This document shows, one piece after another, positions 34,140 through 45,642 of a stretch of 64,000 nt of DNA. Location of the stretch: positions 4,216,001 through 4,280,000 of the forward strand of contig CM073194.1 in the NCBI GenBank assembly GCA_037042915.1. Reading direction: 5' to 3'. Each line of letters opens with the position of its first letter. Position 1 is the first letter of the stretch. Below the pieces are notes generated by a model. The model was not told the origin of the DNA. It made no database searches and worked only from the letters and a program-made list of their open reading frames with translations. A program made the translations under genes and the position numbers. Source of the stretch: Auricularia sp. M13. Its lineage: Eukaryota; Basidiomycota; Agaricomycetes; Auriculariales; Auriculariaceae.

Positions 34140-34575
34140 CCGAGGAGAGAGGTCGGCTATAGCGGCGTGAAGAACGAACTTTGTGTATTTCTCAATTTCT
34201 CAATGTGCCCATCCCCATTTTTGCATTCTATTGGCTGCGCACTTTCGTCGACAACGGCATCCAAGTACGTGCGCCGGGCGCTCGCCTGCGGTCGGTATCG
34301 GGAGCAGAGCGTCATTGGTGTGACGCTGTTGGCGGAGTGTGATTCTTCTTCCGCTCGATGCAACATCATAAAGTCCACCACATGCCGCGCCAAGTCGCAC
34401 TCGCCGTCTTCGCTCTTGCCTTCGTCTCGCGCTTGCAATGCGTCGTAGGCCCGGCTGTGAGTGCGCCGGATTGACAGGTGCTCCAGCGTCGCTAATCGTG
34501 TGCAGTTTGTCCCTGCGCGCACTACTCTGGGCGGTCGCGCCTCGTGCGCAAGGAGGCTCTAGGGCCGAGCGATAA

Positions 34576-34968
34576 ATGCCCAATACGGGCGCTGGACGTG
34601 CGCTGTTGTCCTCTCGTCATGTTGCGCAACCTGACGATGGACAGTGCTACTACGTGGCTCTTACTGGCGAGATTTTCGACGGCTTCCCGAACATCGACTG
34701 GGCGTACCTCGCCCATCCGCGCTACCCGGGCAAGTGGGTCAGGCATGCCCTCTATCGAGTTCCGCATGCGAGCATTGTCTTCCGGCGCCTGCGCCGATGC
34801 CGACTGGCCCTGCACGCGATGGAGTTTGAGGAGAATCTTGACCTCGCCAACTCGTCTCGCGCAGCCAGCTCGGTCAAGAAGCGCAGCGAACGGCTTGAAC
34901 GCTGGGTCACCGCCGTCCACAAATTTCTCGACAGGGCCGACGACGAGATTGCGCGCTGGCTTCCGTAG
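34576..34968 (+). CDS. Hypothetical island protein, 130 aa
   Basis: Single exon starting MPNTGAGRALLSSRHVAQP, with CYYVALTGEIFDGFPNIDW, YLAHPRYPGKWVRHALYRVPH and a Lys/Arg-rich helical C-terminus (SSVKKRSERLERWV). An in-frame TAA sits directly before the start codon, which fixes the start unless an intron is present. A separate upstream frame at 34384 starts MPRQVALAVFALAFVSRL but could not be spliced in frame. No known family was recognised. Confidence 0.5.
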   Translation: MPNTGAGRALLSSRHVAQPDDGQCYYVALTGEIFDGFPNIDWAYLAHPRYPGKWVRHALYRVPHASIVFRRLRRCRLALHAMEFEENLDLANSSRAASSVKKRSERLERWVTAVHKFLDRADDEIARWLP

Positions 34969-35359
34969 CTGATTGTAATCCTGTATTACACGACTGTGCG
35001 TCGCCATTGAAAGTACAGTATCGTTTGTACATTAGTCTCTATTGAATGCACTGTTGACCGATTAGTTGTTCAGGAGAACCGCTCGTGTGGGTTTCGACTC
35101 CGTCAGCGGTGAGGCTCAGTCGCTCATGGTCAGAATCTGGAAGCTGACGATCTGCGCATAGCAGGATGCTGGTCATGTCCGCCGTTTGTTGCCCTCGCCG
35201 GGAGGGGAGAACACGCGGCGACGGCGTGACCATCGTGGAGGAACGGACGCGTCAGACCGATGACGTCGAAATATGCAACAGTCTGCGCCGCATTCCCTGG
35301 GCGTAGTGTGTAACCCTGGTGACGCGCGCACTTGGCCGCGCTTATGGCACGCACTGTGA

Positions 35360-35366
35360 TATAAAT
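35360..35366 (+). promoter_or_regulatory. TATA box of island family member 2
   Basis: TATAAAT 52 nt before the ATG at 35418. Confidence 0.5.
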
Positions 35367-35417
35367 TCTGGACGTCGCGGGCTGTACGGAGTTTGAGTGA
35401 CCTATCCGCGAGCGACG

Positions 35418-36455
35418 ATGTGCACAATTTTTTTCGACACCATTCTTACGCTGCAGACGCCGATGCGCTACTACTGGCCAGAACTCAAGCAATACTTCAA
35501 TACGTACCTGGCGACTGAGACCGTGAACGGTGCGCGCTGGTGCTCAGAATGCGATCTGACAACTTATTGGCATACAGGTTGCACATTGTCGTTCTCTATT
35601 GCGCAACCCGTTGTAGACGATTATTCCCCTCTGCTGCCCAGCGGGACGGTCGCTCGCATCAATGCCAATCTCAGCGTCGTCGGCCGCGCGATTTTTCTGT
35701 TCGCCACCAGCGTTATTGGACTGCGTACTATTGCCGGCTCTGAGGCCAACCTCGGCGACGACGTTCACGTTCTACACTTCGTGGGGAAGATTTCCCGCGG
35801 ACCGCTGATCCATCCCGCGACGCCAGGGACCCTTATAGTCGACGTCTCTGTCGACTGCAAGGACGCGTGGCCCGACCGTCCGACTGTGCTCAGGTGCGTT
35901 GTGCTCGGTTTTTGCGAATCGAGTTTGACCAAGGTCCAGGTGCTACTTCAACCGCGAAGAGAAGCGCTTCCGAACGCTAGCTCACCTTCACGTTGGCGAC
36001 AATGTCGACCTCGCCGGAAAGCTGTTCGGCTGGGTGGATGGCAAGCCTGGTGTTGATCTCAAGGAAACGCGCCCGAACTTCAAGGGCGAACTTCCCGACC
36101 GTTCGCTGGTATCGTTGCCCCGCATCTTCCAAGGCGTGCGTGTCACCAACGATTTCGCGGTGTTCTCCGCCTGCGCCGTTGACCCAAGGACCCTGTCAGC
36201 TGGCAGGGCTGATGGAGGGTATGTTCGTTCATGTTGTCAATTGTATGATCGTTTACCCGGTCTTACAGGGCGTCCGCCACGCGCCCATCGGGTGACTATC
36301 ATCGGTCACAGGGCAAGGGCCCTGCCGCCGCGCACAACGAGAACGTCGACCCTTCTGGGTCTCCAGGTGTGCAGCACGTTCCCACAGCACGGAATTCGGG
36401 ATTGATTGCACCACTAGCTGCTCGCGACGTCAATCTCCCCGTCGCTGTGGCCTGA
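35418..36455 (+). CDS. Island family member 2, OB-fold/RPA-like candidate
   Basis: Three exons. Exon 1: MCTIFFDTILTLQTP, GTVARINANLSVVGR, FLFATSVIG, VLHFVGKISRGP, VDVSVDCKDAWPDRP. An intron ending GTCCAG leads to CYFNREEKRFRTLAH, LHVGDNVDLAGKLFGWVDG, LPRIFQGVR. After a second intron (about 36,220-36,268) a polar tail ends DVNLPVAVA-stop. The same string of blocks recurs in the members at 43.7, 45.6, 51.2 and 32.7 kb, which establishes a family. Pairs of five-strand-like segments with Gly turns suggest tandem OB folds, as in RPA. That assignment is inference. It lies 1.7 kb upstream of the Helitron Rep/helicase gene, same strand. Confidence 0.65.
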
Positions 36456-36944
36456 GTCCCGGTCTCTGAGGTGCGAGCAGGAGGCAAGCGACGTCGTTAT
36501 TCTTCATGACGCCGCGATGGACTTCCGCCGTGAGATTAAAGGTTTCCGCTGTATCAGGGTTTTTGCAGATTTTGTACTTCTACTTAGTGAAGATATCCGT
36601 GCCATGTATTATATGTGCGAGTATACATCGAGATTAATGTGCCATCGAAGTCCCATCTGTACCTGCACCAAGGACGATGCAAAAAAAGCGCTTGCTGCCT
36701 GGGCTTATTGAAAATTTCTTTGTCGTGTCGCGTACGTGCAGTAACGCAAAGTGTCTATGCGAAGGCGTCAGAGGTCAGTGCCAGTATGGTGTCAACGCGC
36801 AAGCACAAAGATGCTACGTGATTGCATTCGCACGGGACCACGTCGCGGTTGCATCATGGTGAAGAGTGTTTGCTAATGTTGGCGGTCAGGAGGGTGTGCG
36901 AGTGTCATAGCTATGACGCTCGTGCTACGGTTGTGGGCAATAAA
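36456..36944. other. Spacer without a supported gene
   Basis: No domain, ACGCGT site or clear TATA box was seen. Confidence 0.35.
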
Positions 36945-37560
36945 ATGGCCATGATCGCCATGGTGTGGTTTGAGTCTTCTCGTGCGGAAGCCAGAGCTTG
37001 CGGAGGTGTCCCACTAGTGAAGCTGCATGTCGTCATCCAACGAGGGCGGTACGTACTTCATAAAGAATGTTCTGTCTACCGAGAAGGCTTAGATGCTTCA
37101 GGAGAGGAAGACTGCGACAATTCCTGCCGTCTGAACCGCTTTATCGGCCTTCCGGTCGCCAAAGTCTCCTCGAGTGACATTGAGGTCTGTCTTGAAACTC
37201 ACCTTACACAGCGGCGTAGGTGACACTGCGCAGGACTACATTCTGTCCAGGTGTCCGATCGTCCAATCCGAACTTCCTCGGATCAGTATCAGTATGATGC
37301 CTCATTGGACGTATGTGAGAGCATGGGTGAACAGTGCCGTGAAGCAGACAGGCTGCGTGCATGAGGTCGAATATCGCATCTCATTCATACAGACTGTTAT
37401 CGAGAGCATAGGCAGTCTGCTGATGCACGAGATAACCAGCGGTGATTACAATCGGCAGAGAAAGATGAGGCACTATAAAGCAGTCGACGCGTGGATTAGG
37501 AAGTACCTGACGTTCTATAAGCGCGCTGCTAAGTATTGCGAGGTACATGCCAATAGTTAA
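36945..37560 (+). CDS. Uncertain island gene locus
   Basis: Two overlapping open frames in different phases, probably linked by an intron I could not place. The first gives MAMIAMVWFESSRAEARA, VPLVKLHVVIQRGRYV and CRLNRFIGLPVAKVSS. The second (37174-37560) gives DTAQDYILSRCPIVQSEL, MMPHWTYVRAWVNSAVK, TVIESIGSLLMHEIT and a Lys/Arg/Tyr-rich end RKYLTFYKRAAKYCEV. No known family was recognised. It is co-oriented with the island, which slightly supports reality. Confidence 0.35.
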
Positions 37561-38095
37561 TTGTATTACCGATGTATAGTACACGTATGCTTTCTATAAT
37601 ATTGGTCTCCTCCATTGCTGCGTTGCAGTGTACCGTACGGAGCGAGGGTTCTTTCGAGCAGGACAGACAGGAATCCGATCTATACGTAGTGATTGGCACG
37701 AAATGTTCTCGGCCAATAGCAAAGCGTTCCTTCTGCCCTGAGTGTACGCCGGTCAGCGCCGGACGTGCTGACCGCGACGCGCAGTGAGCAATTGCTTAGG
37801 CGGTCCACCATCTGCATGTGTGAAAAGCCGCAGTGCCGTACAATGGTGCTGTATTGATGACCACCTACAGCTTTGACGCCGGTCACCGGGTCACCTCTGC
37901 GGATTTTGCTTGAGGTGTTTCCGCGTGCGCATGCCCAAAGCCACTGGTATCTGTCGTCATATGGGTGACCACAGCGAAGTCCGCGGCAGGTGTTCAGCGA
38001 CTCGTCAGAATGATGACATCACTGCAAAGCTTGCTGTGAGCTTTCGAGGTAGGTATCATCGCGGGATCTTCCGAGCACGCGGGGTCATGGGCGTG
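37561..38095. other. Spacer upstream of the Rep/helicase gene
   Basis: No gene is seen. It is rich in TGACG-type motifs toward the right end. Confidence 0.35.
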
Positions 38096-38135
38096 ACGCG
38101 TTCGGGATGACGCCATGCGTGAGGAGGGTATTTAA
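38096..38135 (+). promoter_or_regulatory. Rep/helicase promoter: ACGCGT site plus TATTTAA
   Basis: ACGCGT at 38096-38101 within GTGACGCGTTCGGGATGACGCC, and TATTTAA at 38129-38135. The TATA-like box lies only 10 nt before the ATG at 38145. If it sets the start site, translation would begin at the second Met (38169). Confidence 0.5.
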
Positions 38136-38144
38136 ACTGTCAGG

Positions 38145-41100
38145 ATGAGCACATACCAAGCGCACAACATGTCGGACAGCAATACTTGGAAGGTTAGCCG
38201 CGTGCAGAAGAACAAGTTGTGGTGGGGTATAAGCAAGCGTTCAAACGTTCCTCACCGTTGTGCACACTGTAACATTGAACTGTTGACTGGAGAGGCCAGC
38301 GGATTCTGCTGTGGACCGCGAGGAGAAAAACTCGAGGAGGTAGCTCCTTTACCGCCTCTCCCGGACGAGTTCTCCACTTTCATCGACGACGCCCGGGTGT
38401 CGTCTCTCTCGCGGCTGCTTAACTTGATATATACCTTTGCGCAGCTAGAGTCTACGCGCCCCTTTCCAACTCAAGGCGGTATGCCTGGGCATTTCGCAGT
38501 TGAAGGCAAAATCTTTCATCGTGTGAGACCCAGTTTCAGCAACTCGGCCGTGCATTGGCTCTTATACGACGGGTTCATGAGAGGTCGTGCTCCATTCTCC
38601 AGTACGGAATGGTTCAAAAGAGTACCTCAAGAATGGATAGAATCGTTGGGCACCGCATTGCTACGCATAAATCCCTATGTTCGATTGATCAACGTCTTTC
38701 GGCACACGCCTCAAAGCAATGTACCCAATGTGCATCTGGTCATTCGGGATGCTGGAGACAACGAGATCGCTGGCATTATGTGTTTTGAGAATACCATTGC
38801 TTCGGACGCGAAGGTATGCTGCCTCTTTGACATATGTGTGCGGCTTATTTAGAGTACCACCTTGCGGCAGCTTCGCAGTGTGATCATATCCAAAAAACGG
38901 CGTCCTGAGCCATCTTTTGTGGATACCATCGAACAGACGTCGTCTGACGTCTACCATATTTCGGCCGTGAATCGCTTCTGGGAGCCGTTGGTGTACCCCC
39001 TTTTTTTCCCTCACGGGACACTTGGATGGGGACGAGCTGCCCGTGCGCGCGCCGACGACGTGGGCTCCGATGACGACGTCATAACAAGTCAAATTTGGCA
39101 TTGCCGCGCCCGTCTTCTGCGGGAGGACCGGTTCAGCATCTTCGGGCGACTAACGAACGAATACGTTGTTGATATGTTTACCCGCAACATCGAGTCTCGT
39201 CTGGCCTATATACGTTCCAGCCAAGCGTCCGCTCGCCGGGAGGACGCAGCGTTGATGGGACTCGAATCGACATGTGACGGAGAAAATGTGTTCCTGCCGT
39301 CGACTTTCATCGGCTCCAATTCTTGGTGTTCAGACCAGATCGCGGATGCATTAACGATTGCGGCAAACTGCGGTGTCCCCACGTTCTTCATCACCATGAC
39401 TTGCAATCCCGACTGGCCAGAAATCCGCGAAAGGCTCCGACCCGGCCAGGAGTGGCAAGACGCACCGATGATCATAGCCCGCGTCTTCAAACAGAAGCTT
39501 AATGTGCTCCTGAAGACGCTGAAATCAATGTTTCCTAACGCGGGCCGTGTTGTACGTCACATTTACTCTCCGCTACACGCAGTTAATCAGACGTCGTCAG
39601 GTATATCGTCTTTATGCTGTTGAATTTCAGAAACGCGGCCTGCCGCATTGCCATATACTCATCAAGTACGAAAAGGACTGCATTACCGCGTCCGACATCG
39701 ACGCCGTTGTCTCCGCCCAGATGCCCAAGAATCCGACCGATGCCGCACTCGTGCAACGCTTCATGACGCACAAGCATCCACAGAACCTGGAGGCTCCACT
39801 TGGAAAGGACGCGAAGCCAAAGTCCCTGCCGGAGTATTGTCGACCGCGAGGTCGGGTGTTCGCTGGCGCTCAGGAAACGAGCCCCCGTTGTCGATTCGGA
39901 TATCCAAAAGCACTCCAGCAGTCAACTGTACTCGCATTCGATGGGCGCGTTCATTACAAGCGGCCGCAAGCGACTGATTCCATGGTCGTGCCCCACTGCC
40001 TACCCTTATTACGCGCCTTGGAATGTCACATTAATTTCGAGGTCGCTAACTCTTCTCACATCTTTCAGTACCTGTTCAAGTATATCAGAAAGGGTGAGTC
40101 TTATACTTTCATGCTATTGCAGTCTCTGAGTCGACCTAGGCGTGGACCGCACATACGTTCGCTTGCGGGAAGACGGCTCACAAGTCGTCGACGAGATAGA
40201 GGACTATTGGAGGGCGCGCTACCTATCAGCCGGCGAGGCTGCGTGGAGGCTCCTCGGCTTCCGCGTCGCGAGCAAGTCGCCAGGCGTCACCGGCCTCGCT
40301 GTACACCTGGAGGAATCCCGTAAGCACCGGCAATATCGTCGAGTTCGTGGGCCCGTGAGCTCTTTCTCTACGCTGGATCGTTACTTCCATAGGCCACGCG
40401 GATCCTACACCTGGGGCGGGGAGCAGCACGACTTCGCTGACCTGACATACGCAGGGTTTTTTACACGTTTTCGACATGCGCCCTGGGACGAACAGCAACT
40501 GCAGTCGGGCAGCGCTTACCGAGAGCATGGAGTTCCAGATCACGAGATAAAGCGCTTAGTGCTGCGTCGGATAGAGGCCAATCCTCATTTCGTGAGATTG
40601 GCCTCTGTGAAGCCATCCCAGGGAGAATTGTTCTATCTACGGGCTATTTTGCTCAATCGACCGGCGTCTTCGTTTTTGGACGCACGGACGCTGGACGCTG
40701 TCGTTTATCCGACTTACCAAGAGGCCGCTCAGCACATGGGACTGTTTGCCGAGAAGAACGAGGCTGAATACGCCATGTTGGAAGCCGTGCAGTCCCTGCG
40801 AACGCCGCGTCAAGTTCGACTGCTGTTCGTGCATCTCATTATACACGATGCTGGTGAAGTCGACTTTCCTGTTAGACTTTGGGCACTTTTTCGCGATGAC
40901 ATGAGCGCGGATTTCTACTTTCAGAATGGCGGGCTGCAGTCTGCAGCCTATTCTAGCGCCTTGGAGGAGCTCTCGCGCTCTCTTGAAGAGTTCGGCCGCA
41001 GCCTTCGTGACTTTGGGCTGCCGCTACCACAATCATTTGTCGGCGAGGCGTCTTACGAGCGGGATCGATGGGCGCCTCATCTCGTGAAGTTTCAACAGAA

Positions 41101-42533
41101 TGTTCAGCGCGCGCTTGCACAGTTCACACCGGAGCAGTCAGCCATTTTTAATGAGGTGGTCGATGCGGTGGTCAATGATAGGCCGCTGTGCCTATTTATC
41201 GACGGGAAAGCCGGGCGAGGAAAGACTTTCTTGATCAATGCCATTTGCGACTTTATTCGGGCGCGGGAGGAAATTGTGCTGCCGACAGCAACGTCTGCAT
41301 TTGCTGCTTTACTCTACGAAGGGGGGAGAACTACACATTCGTGTTTCAAGGTATGCCCGCGCTTGGGGACTTGCGATCAATCTGAGAGCTTTATAGGTGC
41401 CGGTAGATGAATACAGTGAACTGCTCCGGTCACCCATAGAGCACGGCGACCCGCGCGCGGAATTGCTGCAACAGTTTCGTCTCCTCATCTGGGATGAATC
41501 ACCCATGGCGAATCGAGCCGTCCTCTCCTGTGTGGAGGAAACGTGCCGGCGGGTATGCGGAAGCTCCTCGCCCTTCGGAGGCAAAATTGTAATTCTCGCG
41601 GGAGACTTCAGGCAGACATGCCCTGTCGTTCGCCGCGGTACAAGGGCTCAAGTGGTGGACGCTTCCATTCGCTGTTCTCATCTCTGGCCGCTATTTCAAG
41701 TGCGGCGGCTCACAGTTCCCATCCGCAACGCCGAGGATGTGGAATACGCCACGTGGGTAGATGCAATTGGAGATGGTGCAGGACCCCAGATCAGCTTGGA
41801 TCTACTGCGCCATGTGCATTCAGATCAGGAGCTCATCGACTTTGTGTACCCTCAGCATATCATCGACGACCCGACGCAATGCCTAAAGAGATCTATTCTC
41901 TGCCCGACCAATCGACAGATCGATAAGTACAATGCTGATATTCTCGCGCGCGTGAAAGGTACCGCTCGCACGTATCTTGCAGCGGACAGGATTAAGGAGG
42001 AGGATGAGGCTGGAATGCCCGAGCGCGCTGCGGCTTCACTGGACTATGCCGTCAAGGCCCATCTTCCGGGTTTGCCACCGCATTCCACTGTCATCAAAAC
42101 CAACGCAGTTTTCCGCCTGCTGCGTAATTTCTCCATATCAAGAGGATTGGTGAAGAATGTCAGAGTTGTGGTAGTGGATGTTGGTACCAGGCTTATCACT
42201 GTGCGCGTTTTGCGTGACACGGTTGGCGGCGTGCGAGTTGACACGGAGGATCTGCTTATTCCCCGTATTACCTTTGAAACATTTATTCCCGAAACTCGTC
42301 GCACGTTGCAGCGACGCCAGTTTCCTCTTGCAGCGGCTTACGCTACGACGTTTAACAGCTGCCAGGGCCTAACACTGGACGTTATCGCGCTCGCTCTTCG
42401 ACGCCCAGTTTTTTCCCATGGACAGTTGTACACTGCTATATCCCGCGTGAGACGCCGTGAGCACGCAGTTGTCAGGCTTCCGCCGGGCCAAATCTACGCA
42501 GAAAACATCACATATACCGAAATACTGATCTAG
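38145..42533 (+). CDS. Helitron Rep/helicase (RepHel)
   Basis: Five exons with introns at 38814-38852, 39552-39600, 40094-40139 and 41351-41396, giving about 1402 aa. The N-terminus carries a Cys-rich HRCAHCNIELL..FCC motif as in Helitron N-terminal domains. The HUH nuclease follows: GLPHCHILI is the H-x-H metal site and YLFKYIRKG the two-Tyr active site. The C-terminal half is a PIF1-type SF1B helicase: DGKAGRGKTF (Walker A), LLIWDESPM (Walker B), GDFRQTCPVV, YATTFNSCQGLTLD and LYTAISRVRRREHAV. All key residues look present and the frame is open across exons, so the protein may be functional. Role: rolling-circle replication and transposition by nicking and unwinding DNA. It sits in the middle of the co-oriented island. 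An alternative start is the Met at 38169. Confidence 0.92.
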
Positions 42534-42659
42534 CATCGTTGTACATAACCTGATTCAAGCATTTGTAATGATAAAGTTTTATGCTCTTGATTGAAGATCT
42601 CGTGAATTAGTGAAGAAGTTGTACATCACGTGGTTTCTGTTGTTGGCGTCACATGCATG

Positions 42660-42665
42660 ACGCGT
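42660..42665 (+). promoter_or_regulatory. ACGCGT (MCB-like) site upstream of the 42.8-kb gene
   Basis: CATGACGCGTGTACG, with a second near-match GTGACGCGC at about 42,712. Both lie 75-130 nt before the ATG at 42789. Confidence 0.45.
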
Positions 42666-42788
42666 GTACGCCCGCGATCACGTGATGCAGAAGGTCGTGA
42701 CATCATGTTCGTGACGCGCACTACCGTGAATACAGACATTGTTCACAAAGCTCATAAAGTGTCCCCGTGCGCACTGGTGCTATCGCTA

Positions 42789-43171
42789 TGGTTCTCAACG
42801 TATACGGAGTGCTAAATCTCACGAACTTCACGCTCATCGCTGGCTGCGCTCGTTATCACTCTCGATGTGAAACCGTCGCTCCATACGGCATCACCTGCGA
42901 AGTGTATGCACCCCGAGGGGACTTGACGGCCGAAGAGGGAGAAGCCGCATTTGTGCTGGGTCCTGCACGCATCGACCGAGAAAGACGCGTAGTAATAATC
43001 TCCTGCATTATCTTCCGCCTGTGCGTGGCACGTGGTGTTCGACCTTTTCTGTGGTTCAGCGCGGTTGGCAAGATGATTGGCTACGCGGCAGAGCCGAAGA
43101 GCCTGTGGAAGTACGCCATAGCTGCACGCTCCTGCCTGTTCGGCGACACCCAGAAATCAATCCTCTCGTGA
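42789..43171 (+). CDS. Small island protein, unknown
   Basis: The open frame starts MVLNVYGVLNLTNFTLIAG, has several Cys (CARYHSRC, YGITCEVYAPRG, IISCIIFRLC) and ends DTQKSILS at 43171. A possible intron from about 43,038 to a TTCAG acceptor would shift to a second frame ending PYCTACD at 43,206. No family was recognised; the beta-rich pattern could be a single OB-like domain. It lies directly downstream of RepHel with its own ACGCGT sites. Confidence 0.45.
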
Positions 43172-43369
43172 GCTCCATTGCCCCGTATTGTACAGCCTGC
43201 GACTGATCACCTATGTCAGATGTTCAAAGCAACCACCCACTGCACCACGCCATTTCGTAATAGGCGACAGAGTTCAATTGACTGCTGTACCTACACGCTG
43301 GACTCGCAGCTCGCTTATGTTCGTTATGCTGAGCATTGCTAATATATGATTTTTGGGCGCACGGATGTT

Positions 43370-43376
43370 ATAAAAC
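43370..43376 (+). promoter_or_regulatory. TATA box of island family member 3
   Basis: TATAAAA, about 29 nt before an ATG at 43399 that could open a short leader exon, and further from the main start at 43658. Confidence 0.45.
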
Positions 43377-43657
43377 CACGGCTGTGGCGATGTGGACATG
43401 AACGGGACGAAACATCTAAGCCCCAAAGTCAGAAGGGAATGCAGTGAAAGCTGTGCATACTGCGAGTCATAGCTGTGACCTCATAGACTGCAATCCCTGG
43501 CTTCGGCTCGCCATGCTCGTATGAGCATGTCCGTTGAGACCGTGTCACAGGTATGATGGCATTGAGCAAGGTCGGTATGCGACGCTGCCCACATAAATTC
43601 CTGCGACCTTCCCCCTTCATTCCCTACGCCCGCCTTCTCCGCGCTCGCGAAATCGGA

Positions 43658-45227
43658 ATGCCCTCGCTCACCAGTACCATCACCGCTTTCCTTTGGGCGC
43701 CAAAGCGTATCCTACCCGACGTACCCGGTCTACACGGCTACAACGTGTATGAAGCATCTGTACGCCTGCAAGGTCGGTTGGTGTGCACGCGTGCGCGAAA
43801 CGGAGAGGGCTTACTCGTCCAAGGGTCTGACATCCCGGTCTCCGTCGCGCATTACACGCGCGAGAAGACAATGGATGCTGGGGTTCTTGCGCGGATCGAT
43901 GGCAGCATCCATGTGAAGGACAAGTCTCTGCTCGTCGTGGCCACCGCAGTGCTTCCTGTGTCGTTCACGCCTCTTCCGGGCCCCCTACCACGGGACTACG
44001 ACCTCCTTCCTCGCGTCGTGTTCAGCGGCGTTGTTTCGTCTGAATATGCGCGTCATCCCTTCAACCCCGAGTCCTTCGCGATCGACATTACGATTCACCG
44101 CCCGGACGTGTGGCCTCCAGTCCCTGCAGTCATCATGTGCGCACGCGCTGGTGCATGTTGCTGTACACTCCTAACGTGCTGTCCGAAGGGCGTGTGTCAA
44201 CCGCGATGCCAACAGACTCAAGGTAAATGCTCACATTGCGCCTGGAACACACGTCTGGGGGCAAGGCATTGTGTGCGGTTGGTCGGGAAGCGACAAGCCT
44301 ATGCTCGACATTCAGCACATCGACTATAATTACACCGGCGAAGCACCCCGCGACATTCTTACGGACGCTCTGAACCCGTTTAAGCGCGCCCAATTCGTCG
44401 ACGGGTGGGCGAATTTTGACGACGAAGTCACTGGCGCCGTGGGTCGTGGCTGGGACATTCTATCCTTCAGTGCCATTCCAACGCGCATCGCGCGGCCTCG
44501 TCCGAGTCGCCTTAACGCAGCTGCACACGAACATGCCGTTTGGTAAGCCTTCGTGCACGTTGCGAAAACACGCACTTACTGTACTTCAGCGATTCCGCGG
44601 AGCCTGCCGCTGGGCACACGGTCGCGAAGAGGAGCACCCGTGATGAAAGCTCTTCGGCGACGGCGCGGGATGGCCGCCGTGACGTCGAGAGTCTCGTGCA
44701 CGGATGGTATGGCGTCGACTGACTGCGCTGACCGGGCTGATGCGTGGACGCAGGAAACCTGGGGATGCTTCTCCTACGCGGCCGAACGTCTGCGAGAGCG
44801 CTGTCATCGGGTATGTTGATTGGACTTGCGGAACACGCAAGAGCACTTACACAACGCGCAGTGAGAACGAAGCCGTGGCGGCGTTGCTCTCGCTAGGCGA
44901 GTCGCCCGTAGGAGGGGGAAGCGTGGAACTGACGCCTTCTCCGGCGCCTGCAGTCGAGTAAGTGCTTGCACAGGTGTCCGTAAACTGTCACTTACTGGCT
45001 TCGCGTGTAGAAAATGCGGGCGGCCCCCTGTAGTTGCAATGGGTGGCACGCCGGAGGACTTGGTCGGCACCGAGCTCTCGCACACCACAGTGACGGTGCA
45101 GGCCTTTCGAGAGGCTTATGCGCGCAAGAGGAGGAGTCGAGGCTCGAAGGGAGACGATGATGTTCACGCCCAAGGCCGCGCGTCTGCGAAGCGACGCAAG
45201 GTTACTCTGCGCGTGACAGCTAAGTGA
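43658..45227 (+). CDS. Island family member 3, OB-fold/RPA-like candidate
   Basis: Most complete member of the family. Exon 1 starts MPSLTSTITAFLWAPKR, with GVLARIDGSIHVKDKS, LLVVATAVL, LLPRVVFSGVVSSEY and FAIDITIHRPDVWPPVP. An intron (GTGCGC to CCGAAG, about 44,137-44,205) leads to VNRDANRLKVNAHIAPG, THVWGQGIVCGWSGSDKP and MLDIQHIDYNYTG. Further short exons lead to a basic C-terminus RRSRGSKGDDDVH..AKRRKVTLRVTAK ending at 45227. The start may be an upstream Met (43553) or a leader exon at 43399. Two or three tandem OB-like units are inferred from strand pattern and Gly turns. Likely nuclear from the basic tail; ssDNA binding is a hypothesis. Confidence 0.65.
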
Positions 45228-45598
45228 CCCTGCGGTCGAAGAAAGATTTGACGGCCAAATAACTACGGTTTGTATATTAGCGACTGGAACAAAGTAAAGG
45301 TTCAGATTTACGTGAATGTGTGATCCCGGCCGTGAAGTATGGGTGCATTAGGCTTGAAATTGAGCAACATGCGAGAAAGAAGAGAACGTGAGCGGACTGC
45401 AGAACGTCAGCGAACTCCGACCATCTCCGCCCGCGATCCGCGTCTTTTCCTTGATCACCAGCGCGGCACACAGGGAAGCCACGCCGACGCTCTCTACACC
45501 GTGCGCGTCCAACTGCAGAAAATTCCACCCCGTATAACACTCTCGAGCGATGACGTCGACGTCCGGCAACCGACGTGTCACATAAGCTCGGGCATGCA

Positions 45599-45604
45599 TA
45601 TAAG
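45599..45604 (+). promoter_or_regulatory. TATA box of island family member 4
   Basis: TATAAG 44 nt before the ATG at 45643; GATGACGTCGACGTC lies 50 nt further upstream. Confidence 0.5.
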
Positions 45605-45642
45605 CCCTTGCGCCCGACTATGACCACGGCGCACCCTTTGCC

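Noticed and set aside
42525-42536. CTAG at the RepHel stop codon as a Helitron terminus
   Set aside because: No hairpin precedes it and it is part of the coding frame and stop.
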